Assembly: GCF_000720255.1 (NCBI RefSeq)
Contig: NZ_JOJE01000014.1
Coordinates: forward strand, 62,001 to 126,000
DNA: 64,000 bases
DNA from: Streptomyces griseus subsp. griseus
GTDB lineage: Bacteria; Actinomycetota; Actinomycetes; Streptomycetales; Streptomycetaceae
Reading direction: 5' to 3'
Shown here: positions 16,530 through 24,841 of the stretch, in pieces
Layout: the number at the start of each line of letters is the position of its first letter
Numbering within the stretch: the stretch's first letter is position 1
The notes under the pieces: generated by a model
Told to the model about the DNA's origin: nothing
The model's input: only the letters and a program-made list of their open reading frames with translations
The model's database searches: none
Position numbers and translations under genes: made by a program

Positions 16530-17579
16530 TCAGTCCGCCGGCGGCAGCTCGCCCGAGCCGCGCGTGATCAGCCGGGTCGGCAGCTGGATGCGCTCCGGGG
16601 CGACGAGGGTGCCGTCCAGCTGGCGGAAGAGGCGGTCGGCGGCGGTGCTGCCGATGGCCGCCGCGTCCTGGGCGACCACCGTGATGCCCGGCCGGAGCAG
16701 GTCTGCGAGCTCGATGTCGTCGAAGCCGACGAGGGCGACCGGGCGGTTCCGCTCGGCGAGGACGCGGATCACGGTGACGGTCACCCGGTTGTTGCCCGCG
16801 AAGATCGCGGTGACGGGGTCGGGCCCGGACAGCATCTCCTCGGCCGCCCGGCGCACCCGCTCCGGGTCGGTGACTCCCAGGGACGTCCAGGCGTCCGCCA
16901 CGGGTATCCCGGCGTCCTCCATGGCCGCCCGGTAGCCACGCAGACGCTCGGCGGCGGTGTGGATGCGGGGCATGTCGCCGATGAAGCCGATCCGCCGGTG
17001 GCCGTGTGCGATCAGATGGGCGACACCGCCGAGGGCACCGCCGTAGTTGTCCGACAGGACGCAGTCGGCGTCGATCCGCCCGGCCGGACGGTCGACGAAG
17101 ACCGTGGCGACGCCCGCCCTGATCTCCGGCTCCAGATAGCGGTGGTCGTCTCCCGCCGGGATGATCACGAGACCGTCCACCCGCCGGGCGCACAATGCCA
17201 GCGCCAGCTCCTGCTCCCGGTCCGGGTCCTCCGCGCTGGAGCCGTTGATGAGCAGCGCGCCGTGGGCGCGGGCCACCTCCTCGACCGCGCGGCTGAGGGG
17301 GCCGTAGAACGGGTCGGCGAGGTCCTCCAGGACCAGGCCGATGCTCGCCGTGCGGCCCTTGCGCAGCACGCGCGCGCTGTCGTTGCGGCGGAAGCCGAGG
17401 GCCTCGATGGCGTCCTGGACGCGCCGTTCCGTCTCCGGGGTCACGCCCGGCTCGCCGTTGACGACCCGGGAGACCGTCTTCAGCCCGACGCCCGCGCGGG
17501 CGGCGACGTCCTTCATCGTGGGACGGTTGCCGTAGCGGGTCCCGGAGAGGTTGTCGGCTCGGCGGATGGTCTCGGGCAC
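16530..17579 (-). CDS. LacI-family transcriptional regulator
   Basis: A 349-residue repressor. The helix-turn-helix reads TMKDVAARAGVGLKTVSRVV followed by the hinge helix RVLRKGRT. The periplasmic-binding-like effector domain begins ASIGLVLEDLADPFYGPL and includes VALVGFDDIELADLL. GTG 17579 is chosen for the AGGACAGGAC ribosome-binding site; ATG 17516 (at TMKD) would still keep the HTH. It is divergent from the ROK kinase, with a perfect palindrome between them, and so probably represses that gene in response to a sugar. Confidence 0.93.
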   Translation of the reverse strand: MPETIRRADNLSGTRYGNRPTMKDVAARAGVGLKTVSRVVNGEPGVTPETERRVQDAIEALGFRRNDSARVLRKGRTASIGLVLEDLADPFYGPLSRAVEEVARAHGALLINGSSAEDPDREQELALALCARRVDGLVIIPAGDDHRYLEPEIRAGVATVFVDRPAGRIDADCVLSDNYGGALGGVAHLIAHGHRRIGFIGDMPRIHTAAERLRGYRAAMEDAGIPVADAWTSLGVTDPERVRRAAEEMLSGPDPVTAIFAGNNRVTVTVIRVLAERNRPVALVGFDDIELADLLRPGITVVAQDAAAIGSTAADRLFRQLDGTLVAPERIQLPTRLITRGSGELPPAD

Positions 17580-17714
17580 GATGCGATGTCCTGTCCTGTG
17601 GTCCACGGGAGGCGTGCGTCCCCGTCGTCCCCGGACATGCGTCCGTCCAGGTCGGCCAGGGGGATGCGTCCGGCCATGGTTTGTATGAGGATGTGGCGTC
17701 GAGCATAGAGCCTG

Positions 17715-17726
17715 GACAACGTTGTC
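17715..17726. promoter_or_regulatory. LacI-type operator between lacI-like and ROK genes
   Basis: GACAACGTTGTC is a perfect 12-bp palindrome with the central CG typical of LacI-family sites. It lies 136 bases from the LacI start and 101 bases from the ROK start, in the shared upstream region. Confidence 0.65.
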
Positions 17727-17826
17727 AGATGCGGGAGACACTGTCCATCGCAATCCGTCCGGACCGCGTCCCCCACCGTCGGACCGGCCTGTCCTTTTCC
17801 ACGGTTTACGGGGAGATCCGACACTG

Positions 17827-18780
17827 ATGCAGACCGACCTCGTGGCAGCCCTCGACATCGGCGGTACGAAAATCGCCGGTGCGCTGGTCGACGGCCACGG
17901 CAGGATCCTGGTGCGGGCGCAGCGCGCGACGCCGGCACGGGAGGACGGCGACACCGTCATGCGGGCCGTCGAGGAGGTGCTCGGCGAGCTCACCGCCTCG
18001 CCACTGTGGGGGCGGGCACACGCCGTGGGGATCGGCAGCGCGGGCCCGGTCGACGCCTCCGAGGGCACGGTGAGTCCCGTCAACGTGCCCGGCTGGCGTG
18101 ACTTCCCGCTCGTCGGGCGGGTCAGGGCCGCCACCGGAGGACTGCCGGTCGAGCTGATCGGCGACGGGGTCGCGATCACCGCCGCCGAGCACTGGCAGGG
18201 CGCCGCCCGGGGCCATGACAACGCGCTGTGCATGGTGGTCTCCACCGGGGTCGGCGGCGGTCTGGTCCTGAACGGCCGTCTGCACCCCGGTCCCACCGGT
18301 AACGCGGGCCACATCGGCCACATCAGCGTCGATCTCGACGGGGACCCGTGCCCGTGCGGCGCGCGCGGCTGCGTGGAGCGCATCGCGAGCGGGCCAAACA
18401 TCGCCCGCCGTGCCCTGGAGAACGGCTGGCGGCCCGGCCCCGACGGCGACACCTCCGCCGCCGCGGTGGCGGCCGCCGCCCGAGTGGGTGACCCGGTCGC
18501 CGTGGCGTCCTTCGAGCGCGCCGCGCAGGCACTGGCGGCGGGTATAGCGGCCACCGCGACGCTCGTCGAGATCGACGTGGCGGTCATCGGCGGGGGAGTG
18601 GGCAAGGCGGGCGACATCCTCTTCGCACCCCTGCGCAAGGCGCTGAGCGACTACGCGACCCTCTCCTTCGTACAGCGCCTGACGGTGACGCCGGCTCTGA
18701 TGGGGACGGACGCGGGGCTGGTCGGAGCGGCCGCCGCGGCGCTCGCCCTGCCGACGGGGGCGGAGCCGGCGGGAGTCTGA
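17827..18780 (+). CDS. ROK-family sugar kinase (glucokinase-like)
   Basis: A 317-residue kinase without an N-terminal DNA-binding domain. It has the ATP-binding ALDIGGTKIAGALVDG at residues 7-22, EGTVSPVNVPGWRDFPL, the GNAGHIGHISVDLDGDPC segment and the zinc motif CPCGARGCVERIASG. It would phosphorylate glucose or a related sugar with ATP. ATG 17827 follows GGGGAGATCC; an in-frame TTG at 17722 lies inside the operator and is rejected. A strong hairpin terminator follows. Confidence 0.93.
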   Translation: MQTDLVAALDIGGTKIAGALVDGHGRILVRAQRATPAREDGDTVMRAVEEVLGELTASPLWGRAHAVGIGSAGPVDASEGTVSPVNVPGWRDFPLVGRVRAATGGLPVELIGDGVAITAAEHWQGAARGHDNALCMVVSTGVGGGLVLNGRLHPGPTGNAGHIGHISVDLDGDPCPCGARGCVERIASGPNIARRALENGWRPGPDGDTSAAAVAAAARVGDPVAVASFERAAQALAAGIAATATLVEIDVAVIGGGVGKAGDILFAPLRKALSDYATLSFVQRLTVTPALMGTDAGLVGAAAAALALPTGAEPAGV

Positions 18781-18806
18781 CGACCACACCCGCGGAGACG
18801 TTTCTT

Positions 18807-18838
18807 GCGGGCGGCGGCCGACCGCGGTCGCCGCCCGC
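18807..18838 (+). terminator. terminator after the ROK kinase
   Basis: GCGGGCGGCG (18807-18816) and CGCCGCCCGC (18829-18838) form a perfect 10-bp stem with a 12-base loop, 27 bases after the ROK stop. Confidence 0.75.
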
Positions 18839-19223
18839 GTGTCTGTGAGCCGGGGTGTCCTGGAGCCGGGGTGCCCTGCACGAACCGCCGCCTTGGTCCC
18901 CGCACGCGCGCCACCACGACCGGGCCGCCGTCCAGAAGAGCCGCGTGATCCCGGCCGGCCACCGACACCGGCGCCGCCCTCACTCACCCTCTCTGGTGCC
19001 GGGCTGTCGTGGGCCTGGTGTGCCGGTGGATCCGGTCGGGGCTGTGGCTCCTGGGTGGTTTTCCGGGAGGGCCGCGGTGTCGTTCGCGGGCCGGTCTGCT
19101 CGGTGCCGGTTTCATCTCCACTTGCCACCTCTGGCGCCGGGCCGCCGCAGGTCTCGTCTGCCGGGTGCGCCGTGGGTCCCAGCCGGGGCGTGACTCACGG
19201 GCGGTTTAGCAGTTGGACCGGGT
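18839..19223. other. 385-bp intergenic region, nothing recognised
   Basis: No reading frame with codon bias or a family match is visible. The right end (TTTAGCAGTTGGACCGGGT before ATG 19224) may contain the promoter of the small secreted protein, but no standard -35/-10 pair stands out. Confidence 0.4.
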
Positions 19224-19421
19224 ATGAAGAAGCGCAGCATGCTCGCCATCGCCTCCCTCGCCACCGGCTTCGTCGTCGCGGCCATCACCCCCTCCCACGG
19301 TCTGGCCGCGGACGATCACAAGGGGCTCGACGTCCGCGACACCCTCAGCAGCGTCGACCCCACGATCGCGCAGAACAACAGCCTGGACATTCAGGAAGGC
19401 GACCTCGGCCACGGGGACTGA
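19224..19421 (+). CDS. very small secreted protein (65 residues), unknown
   Basis: The N-terminus MKKRSMLAIASLATGFVVAA is a clear Sec signal, with cleavage likely after HGLA near residue 29. The mature part is only about 36 residues, acidic, with no Cys (DVRDTLSSVDPTIAQNNSLD and an EGDLGHGD tail). Such short secreted acidic proteins are frequent in Streptomyces and mostly unstudied. A hairpin terminator starts 24 bases after the stop, so the gene is transcribed alone. The ribosome-binding site (GGACCGGGT) is weak. Confidence 0.75.
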   Translation: MKKRSMLAIASLATGFVVAAITPSHGLAADDHKGLDVRDTLSSVDPTIAQNNSLDIQEGDLGHGD

Positions 19422-19444
19422 CGGCAGCGCGGGCCCCGCCCGAG

Positions 19445-19474
19445 GCGCCGGACCCCGACAAGGGGACCCGGCGC
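19445..19474 (+). terminator. terminator after the small secreted protein
   Basis: GCGCCGG (19445-19451) pairs with CCGGCGC (19468-19474), and the inner CCCC/GGGG extend the stem. TTCCGTTT follows. Confidence 0.65.
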
Positions 19475-19562
19475 TTCCGTTTGCGTGGCCTCTACGGCGG
19501 CTGGTTTCCGTGGCAGGGTGGAGCGGGCAAGCCACAGGGGGCCCAACAGAAGAGGGGGAACC

Positions 19563-20606
19563 GTGACCGTCGTCTGGATCAACGGCGCTTTCGGTGCGGG
19601 GAAGACCACCACCGCACGGGAACTGATCGAACTGATCCCGAACAGCACGCTCTTCGACCCCGAGGTCATCGGCGGAGCGCTCCCGTACCTGCTCCCGCCC
19701 AAACGCCTCGCCGAGGTCGGCGACTACCAGGACCTGCCCATCTGGCGGCGGCTCGTGATCGACACGGCCGCCGCGATGCTCGCCGAGCTCGGCGGCACCC
19801 TCGTGGTGCCCATGACCCTGCTGCGCCAGGACTACCGCGACGAGATCTTCGGCGGCCTCGCCGCCCGCCGGATCCCGGTACGGCACATTCTCCTCACTCC
19901 GGCCGAAACGATCCTGCGCGAACGAATACGGGGCCGTGAGGTCCCCCCGGACCTCCCCGACGGCGACATGCGGATACGGCAGTGGTCGTACGACCACATC
20001 GAGCCGTACAAGGCCGCCCTCGCCTCCTGGCTCACCGCGGACGCTCACCCCGTCGACACCGGCGCCCTCACTCCGTACGAGGCCGCCGCCCGCATCGCCG
20101 AGGCCGTCGGCACGGGGGCCGTCGCGGAGTGCGAGATCGTGCAGACGCCCGAGCCGACCGCCGAGACCCTGGCCGCCGGTGTCCTCCTCTTCGACGAGCA
20201 GGACCGCGTACTGCTCGTCGACCCGACCTACAAGGCCGGCTGGGAGTTCCCCGGCGGGGTCGTCGAACCCGGCGAGGCACCCGCGCAGGCCGGCATCCGT
20301 GAGGTCGCCGAGGAGACCGGGATCCACCTGGACGACGTACCGCGGCTGCTCGTCGTGGACTGGGAGCGGCCCGCACCGCCCGGTTACGGAGGACTGCGCC
20401 TGCTCTTCGACGGCGGACGGCTGAACGCCGAGCGAGCCGCCGGGCTGCTGCTCCCGGGGCCGGAACTGCGGGGCTGGAGGTTCGTCACCGAGGAGGAGGC
20501 GGCCGGTCTGCTGCCGCCGGTCCGCTACGAAAGGCTGCGCTGGGCGCTGCGGGCGAGGGAGCGCGGCGCGGCGTTCTATCTGGAAGCCGGGATCCCCGTA
20601 GGTTGA
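19563..20606 (+). CDS. AAA/kinase-fold P-loop domain fused to a Nudix hydrolase
   Basis: A 347-residue two-domain protein. Residues 1-185 are a small nucleotide kinase-like P-loop domain: Walker A GAFGAGKTT at 8-16, LVVPMTLLRQDYRDEIF mid-domain and an Arg-rich lid (LRERIRGREVPPD). Residues 200-340 are a Nudix domain with a complete Nudix box at 232-254 (G-x5-E-x7-REVAEETGI). The first half may phosphorylate, and the second hydrolyse, a nucleoside diphosphate-X compound; the substrates are unknown. GTG 19563 follows AGAGGGGGAACC. Single gene between a terminator and a long intergenic region. Confidence 0.88.
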   Translation: MTVVWINGAFGAGKTTTARELIELIPNSTLFDPEVIGGALPYLLPPKRLAEVGDYQDLPIWRRLVIDTAAAMLAELGGTLVVPMTLLRQDYRDEIFGGLAARRIPVRHILLTPAETILRERIRGREVPPDLPDGDMRIRQWSYDHIEPYKAALASWLTADAHPVDTGALTPYEAAARIAEAVGTGAVAECEIVQTPEPTAETLAAGVLLFDEQDRVLLVDPTYKAGWEFPGGVVEPGEAPAQAGIREVAEETGIHLDDVPRLLVVDWERPAPPGYGGLRLLFDGGRLNAERAAGLLLPGPELRGWRFVTEEEAAGLLPPVRYERLRWALRARERGAAFYLEAGIPVG

Positions 20607-21001
20607 CGCACCGTGAAAAAACCCGGCCGGTTCCGTTCCGTTATCGGTGATGAATTCTTTGGCATTTCTGTGCGAGGTGGACCGGCTTTACCTGGCGCGG
20701 AGAACGCCGAGAGAAAAGCGAGGGCGGACCGTCATCGTTCCGAAACCTCGCCACGCACGCGCCGGAGCAGGGCCATTACTAAGTAATGGCCAAGGGGACG
20801 TCGTCCTCCATCCACGCTCCGGCTAATCACACACCCCGCTCTCGTCAACACTTTTCCACGAGCGCAAACAATCCCTTTTCTGCTCCTGGCTCGGCTTGAC
20901 CGGACTCGCGGCGCATTGCGAAAGTCCGCATTGTCTCGTGGGGCCGGCTACGGCCGCCACCCATTTCTTTCAGCCAGGGGTAGATCCGGGATGTCCGTAC
21001 G
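20607..21001. other. 395-bp regulatory region upstream of the peptide importer
   Basis: This stretch is visibly less GC-rich than its neighbours and has no gene. It holds a 21-bp palindrome (separate entry) nested within GCCGGAGC (20761-20768) and GCTCCGGC (20816-20823), so a 63-base stem structure is possible. A TTGACC at 20896-20901 has no convincing -10 box. A four-codon frame (ATG 20991, stop overlapping ATG 21002) precedes the first permease. Confidence 0.5.
20771..20791. promoter_or_regulatory. perfect 21-bp palindrome, probable operator
   Basis: Ten-base arms GGCCATTACT and AGTAATGGCC flank a central A. An AT-rich core of this sort, with odd-length symmetry, is typical of TetR- or PadR-type operators. 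It lies 211 bases before the first ABC permease gene. No regulator gene is adjacent. Confidence 0.55.
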
Positions 21002-21991
21002 ATGACCACGCAACTCCAGCCGGTCGAGCTCGGCAGCGTGATCGCGCCGACCGTCGCCGGCCGCTCACCGGCCCGGATGGCCTGGAAGCGCATCACCCGG
21101 GACAAGGTCACCATGGTCGCGCTGGTGGTGACCGTCCTGTTCCTCGTGGTGGCGCTGGTGGCCCCGGCGCTCACCGCGCTCACCGGCTGGGGGCCGATCA
21201 CCCCGGACGGCCGGGCGATCGACCCGGACACCGGCAACTTCCCGCGCGGAGCGTTGGGCGGTATCAGCCTCACCCACCTGCTGGGCGTAGAGCCGGGCAC
21301 CGGCTACGACCTGTTCGCGCGGATCGTGTACGGGCTGCGCACCTCGCTGTTCGTGGGCTTCGCGTCGGCCGTGCTGTCCACCGTGGCCGGTGTCGTGGCG
21401 GGCCTCGCGGCCGGCTACTTCGGCGGCTGGGTCGACTCCGTCCTCTCGCGGATCATGGACGTGATGCTGGCCTTCCCCCAGCTGCTGTTCATCATCGCGC
21501 TCACTCCGGTGATCCAGAACGCCCTCCAGACCAACAGCCACGGCGGCACCGACGAGAACCTGCGCCTCGGGGTCCTCGTCGTCAACATCGCGATCTTCGC
21601 CTGGGCCTACACCGCCCGCCTGGTACGCGGCCAGGTGCTGTCGCTGCGGGAGCGGGAGTTCGTCGACGCCGCCCGGCTGATGAGCGCCGGCCGGCGCCAC
21701 ATCCTCTTCCGTCAGCTGCTGCCCAACCTGTGGGCTCCGATCCTCATCTCCTTCGCCCTCGCCGTCCCGCAGAACATCACCACCGAGGCGGCCCTGTCGT
21801 ACCTGGGCGTGGGTGTCATCCCGCCCAACCCGGACTGGGGATCCCTGCTCTCGGACGCCTCCCAGTTCTTCCTCCAGGACCCGGCGTACCTCTTCGTCCC
21901 CGGTGTCCTGCTGCTCGTCCTGGTCCTGGCGCTCAACCTCCTCGGAGACGGCGTACGGGACGCCCTCGACCCCCGTGCCCATCGCGGCTGA
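21002..21991 (+). CDS. peptide ABC transporter permease (DppC/OppC type)
   Basis: A 329-residue inner-membrane permease with six predicted spans and a cytoplasmic N-terminus of about 35 residues, then VTMVALVVTVLFLVVALVAP. The EAA-type loop contacting the ATPases reads EREFVDAARLMSAG. Unusually, the DppC-like subunit is first in the operon rather than third. ATG 21002 is weakly preceded by a ribosome-binding site (GGGATGTCC). Together with the four genes that follow it makes a complete oligopeptide/dipeptide importer. Confidence 0.93.
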   Translation: MTTQLQPVELGSVIAPTVAGRSPARMAWKRITRDKVTMVALVVTVLFLVVALVAPALTALTGWGPITPDGRAIDPDTGNFPRGALGGISLTHLLGVEPGTGYDLFARIVYGLRTSLFVGFASAVLSTVAGVVAGLAAGYFGGWVDSVLSRIMDVMLAFPQLLFIIALTPVIQNALQTNSHGGTDENLRLGVLVVNIAIFAWAYTARLVRGQVLSLREREFVDAARLMSAGRRHILFRQLLPNLWAPILISFALAVPQNITTEAALSYLGVGVIPPNPDWGSLLSDASQFFLQDPAYLFVPGVLLLVLVLALNLLGDGVRDALDPRAHRG

Positions 21992-22079
21992 CGGACGGTC
22001 CCTCGCTCTTCCGGCCCCGACGGCGCCACGAACGACCGCCGAAGCCGGGCCTGTTGATCAAGAACGGAGTGTTCACCTC

Positions 22080-23750
22080 ATGAAGCGCAGAACGCGCACG
22101 GTCGCTCTCACGGCCACCACCGTGGCGATCGCCCTCGGGGCCACCGCATGCGGCGGAGGATCCTCCAGCGATGCCGGCGGCAGCTCCCCCACCAAGGGCG
22201 GCACGCTGACCATCCTGAACAACGCCGACTACGACCACCTCGACCCGCAGCGCGTGTACACCACGCAGGGTTCGAGCATGGACGAGGAGTTCGTGCGCAC
22301 CCTCACCGGCTGGGACGAATCGGGAACCGCCCCGAAGCTGGTCGGAGACCTGGCCACCGACACCGGCACGCCCTCCAAGGGCGACACCGTGTGGACCTTC
22401 CACCTGCGCCACGGCGTCAAGTGGCAGGACGGCACCGAGGTCTCGGCGCAGGACGTCAAGTACGGAGTGGAGCGGACCTTCTCCCCGGACATCAACGGCG
22501 GTCCCCCGTACGCGAGTCAGTGGCTCGTCGGCGGCGCCGACTACAAGGGGCCGTACCAGGGCAAGGAACTCGCCTCTATCCAGACCCCGGACAAGTACAC
22601 GATCACGTTCCAGCTGAACCAGCCGGTGGCCGACTTCAACGAGACCACCGCCATGCCCGGCTGGTCGGCGGTGCCCAAGGCCCATGACACCGGGGCGACG
22701 TACGACACGCACGTCTGGTCCGACGGACCGTACATGATCAAGTCGTACACCAAGAACAAGGAGCTCGTGCTCGTCAAGAACACGAACTGGAGCCAGTCCA
22801 ACGACCCGATCCGCCAGCAGAACGTCAACGAGATCGACGTGAAGTTCGGCCAGGAGCAGGCCGCCATCGACCAGCAGATCAAGTCCGACGCCGGGGTCGC
22901 CCAGACCGCGATCATGCAGGACCCGATCGCAGGCTCCGACCTGACGACCATCGCCAACGACCCGTCGCTGAAGTCGCGTTACTACAAGATCCCCGCGCCC
23001 GGCATCAACTACCTGGCGATCAACAACACCCGGGTCAAGGACATCAAGGTCCGCCAGGCGATCGAGGACGCCATCGACAAGAGCACCGTGCGCGGCGCGT
23101 TCGGCGGCTCGGCCTACGGCAACTACGCCACCACCATGCTGAGCCCCGGCATCGGCGGCTACCAGAAGTTCAACCTCTACAGCGCCAGCCCGGCCGGTGA
23201 CCTCACCAAGGCCAAGGCGCTGATGAAGGCGGCCGGCAACCCGAAGCCCACCATGTCGCTCGCGGTGGAGAACAGCACCACCCAGACGCACTTCGCGGAC
23301 GCGGTGAAGACCTCGCTCGGCAAGATCGGCGTCACGGTGAACATCACCCCGATCGACCCGGCGAACTACTTCAGCACCATCGACAACGTGAAGAACCAGT
23401 ACGACCTGGTGTGGGGCGACTGGATCGCGGACTGGCCCAACGCCTCCACGGTGCTGCCCGTGCTGTTCGACGGACGGCAGATCAAGAAGCTGCCGCAGTC
23501 CAACCAGGACCTGTCGTACCTCAACGACCCGGCCGTGAACGCGCAGATCGACAAGGCCGCCAAGATGACGGACATCAAGCAGCGCAACACCGCCTACGGC
23601 GCACTGGACGAGCAGATCATGAAGGACGCCGCAGTGGTCCCGCTGATGTACATGAACTTCAGCGAGCTCTCGGGCTCCAAGGTCGGCGGTGTCATCTCCG
23701 ACCCGATCCTCGCCGAGCCGAGCCTGGTGCACGTCTACGTCAAGCACTGA
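22080..23750 (+). CDS. peptide ABC transporter substrate-binding lipoprotein (SBP family 5)
   Basis: A 556-residue extracytoplasmic binding protein. The signal MKRRTRTVALTATTVAIALG ends in a lipobox-like ATAC with Cys at residue 22, then a Gly/Ser tether. SBP_bac_5 features include NNADYDHLDPQRVY, WTFHLRHGVKWQDGTEVSAQ, the family signature region, and NQYDLVWGDWIADWPNA near the C-terminus. It binds oligopeptides or dipeptides and delivers them to the permeases. It lies between the two permease genes. A strong hairpin follows it. Confidence 0.94.
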   Translation: MKRRTRTVALTATTVAIALGATACGGGSSSDAGGSSPTKGGTLTILNNADYDHLDPQRVYTTQGSSMDEEFVRTLTGWDESGTAPKLVGDLATDTGTPSKGDTVWTFHLRHGVKWQDGTEVSAQDVKYGVERTFSPDINGGPPYASQWLVGGADYKGPYQGKELASIQTPDKYTITFQLNQPVADFNETTAMPGWSAVPKAHDTGATYDTHVWSDGPYMIKSYTKNKELVLVKNTNWSQSNDPIRQQNVNEIDVKFGQEQAAIDQQIKSDAGVAQTAIMQDPIAGSDLTTIANDPSLKSRYYKIPAPGINYLAINNTRVKDIKVRQAIEDAIDKSTVRGAFGGSAYGNYATTMLSPGIGGYQKFNLYSASPAGDLTKAKALMKAAGNPKPTMSLAVENSTTQTHFADAVKTSLGKIGVTVNITPIDPANYFSTIDNVKNQYDLVWGDWIADWPNASTVLPVLFDGRQIKKLPQSNQDLSYLNDPAVNAQIDKAAKMTDIKQRNTAYGALDEQIMKDAAVVPLMYMNFSELSGSKVGGVISDPILAEPSLVHVYVKH

Positions 23751-23766
23751 CGCACCCTGTCCGACA

Positions 23767-23798
23767 CCCCCGCCGGCGTGTTACGCCGCCGGCGGGGG
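23767..23798 (+). terminator. intra-operon hairpin after the binding-protein gene
   Basis: CCCCCGCCGGCG (23767-23778) and CGCCGGCGGGGG (23787-23798) form a perfect 12-bp stem with an 8-base loop, 17 bases after the stop. In ABC operons such hairpins stabilise or partly terminate transcripts so that the binding protein is made in excess of the permease and ATPases. Confidence 0.7.
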
Positions 23799-23837
23799 CA
23801 CCCCAGCACCCCACCTCACGTCAGGTCCCAGGACGCC

Positions 23838-24830
23838 ATGCTCCGTTACCTCATCCGACGCCTGCTGGCGGCGGCCGTGATCCTGCTGGTGATCACCGTG
23901 ATCACCTTCTTCATCTTCTACGCGCTGCCGTCCGACCCCGCCCTGCTGGCCTGCGGGAAGACCTGCTCGCCCTCGCGCCTCACGGAGATCAAGCACTCAC
24001 TGGGCCTCGACCAGAGCTTCATGACGCAGTTCTGGGAGTTCTTCAAGGGCCTGTTCGTCGGCCGTGACTTCGGCGACCAGAGCGTGGCCATCCACTGCTC
24101 CGCGCCCTGCCTCGGAGTGTCCTTCCAGACCGACACCCCCGTCCTCACCACCCTCCTCGACGACTTCCCGGCCGACCTGTCCCTCGGTCTCGGTGCCGCG
24201 GTGTTCTTCCTGGTCCTGGGCGTCGGCCTCGGCACCGTGGCCGCCGTACGCAGGGGGAAGGCCGCCGACAAGGCCGCGGTCGGCCTCGCGCTGGTCGGTG
24301 TCTCCGTGCAGATCTACTTCGTCGGACTGCTGCTGCTCTTCCTGTTCGTCGACAAGTGGCAGCTGCTGCCCGCCGCCGGCTACACCCCCTTCACCGACGA
24401 CCCGGCCGGCTGGCTCCAGGGCCTGATCCTGCCCTGGGCGACCCTGGTCTTCGTCTACCTCGCGCTGTACACCCGGCTCACCCGCTCCTCCATGCTGGAG
24501 GTCTTCGCCGAGGACTACATGCGCACCGCCCGCGCCAAGGGGCTGCCGGTCGGACGGATCGTCCTCAAACACGGGCTGCGCGCCGCGATCACCCCGATCA
24601 TCACCATCTTCGGCATGGACGTCGGCTCGCTCATCGGCGGCTCCGCCGTCATCACCGAGTCCGTCTTCGGCATCAACGGCATCGGCAAGCTCGCCGTGGA
24701 CTCGGTGCAGAACTCCGACCTTCCGGTCATCCTCGGCACCACCCTCTTCGCCGCCACGTTCGTCGTCCTCGCCAACGTCGTCGTCGACCTGGTCTACGGC
24801 CTCGTCGACCCCCGCGTACGCCTCGCGTGA
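23838..24830 (+). CDS. peptide ABC transporter permease (DppB/OppB type)
   Basis: A 330-residue permease beginning MLRYLIRRLLAAAVILLVIT, the standard DppB N-terminus, with a periplasmic insert holding four cysteines (ACGKTCSPSRL and HCSAPCLGV), a possible disulfide pair. The EAA loop is EDYMRTARAKGLPVGRI. It pairs with the DppC-type subunit at 21002. ATG 23838 lies 87 bases after the binding protein, past the hairpin. Confidence 0.93.
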   Translation: MLRYLIRRLLAAAVILLVITVITFFIFYALPSDPALLACGKTCSPSRLTEIKHSLGLDQSFMTQFWEFFKGLFVGRDFGDQSVAIHCSAPCLGVSFQTDTPVLTTLLDDFPADLSLGLGAAVFFLVLGVGLGTVAAVRRGKAADKAAVGLALVGVSVQIYFVGLLLLFLFVDKWQLLPAAGYTPFTDDPAGWLQGLILPWATLVFVYLALYTRLTRSSMLEVFAEDYMRTARAKGLPVGRIVLKHGLRAAITPIITIFGMDVGSLIGGSAVITESVFGINGIGKLAVDSVQNSDLPVILGTTLFAATFVVLANVVVDLVYGLVDPRVRLA

Positions 24831-24841
24831 AGGAAAGTCCA

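Noticed and set aside
17722..17826. N-terminal extension of the ROK kinase from TTG 17722
   Set aside because: It would start within the LacI-type operator, lacks a ribosome-binding site, and adds 35 residues not seen in ROK kinases.
20896..20901. TTGACC as -35 box of the peptide importer operon
   Set aside because: No -10 hexamer lies at 17-19 bases, so there is no support for a standard promoter here.
21933..23747. 604-codon open frame antisense to the peptide-binding protein gene
   Set aside because: Composition is Val/Leu/His-rich with no fold signature, as expected of a shadow frame.
19224..23750. Tiny secreted protein as a pheromone for the nearby peptide importer
   Set aside because: They are over 1.7 kb apart with another gene and a terminator between, and nothing in the sequence ties the peptide to the importer.
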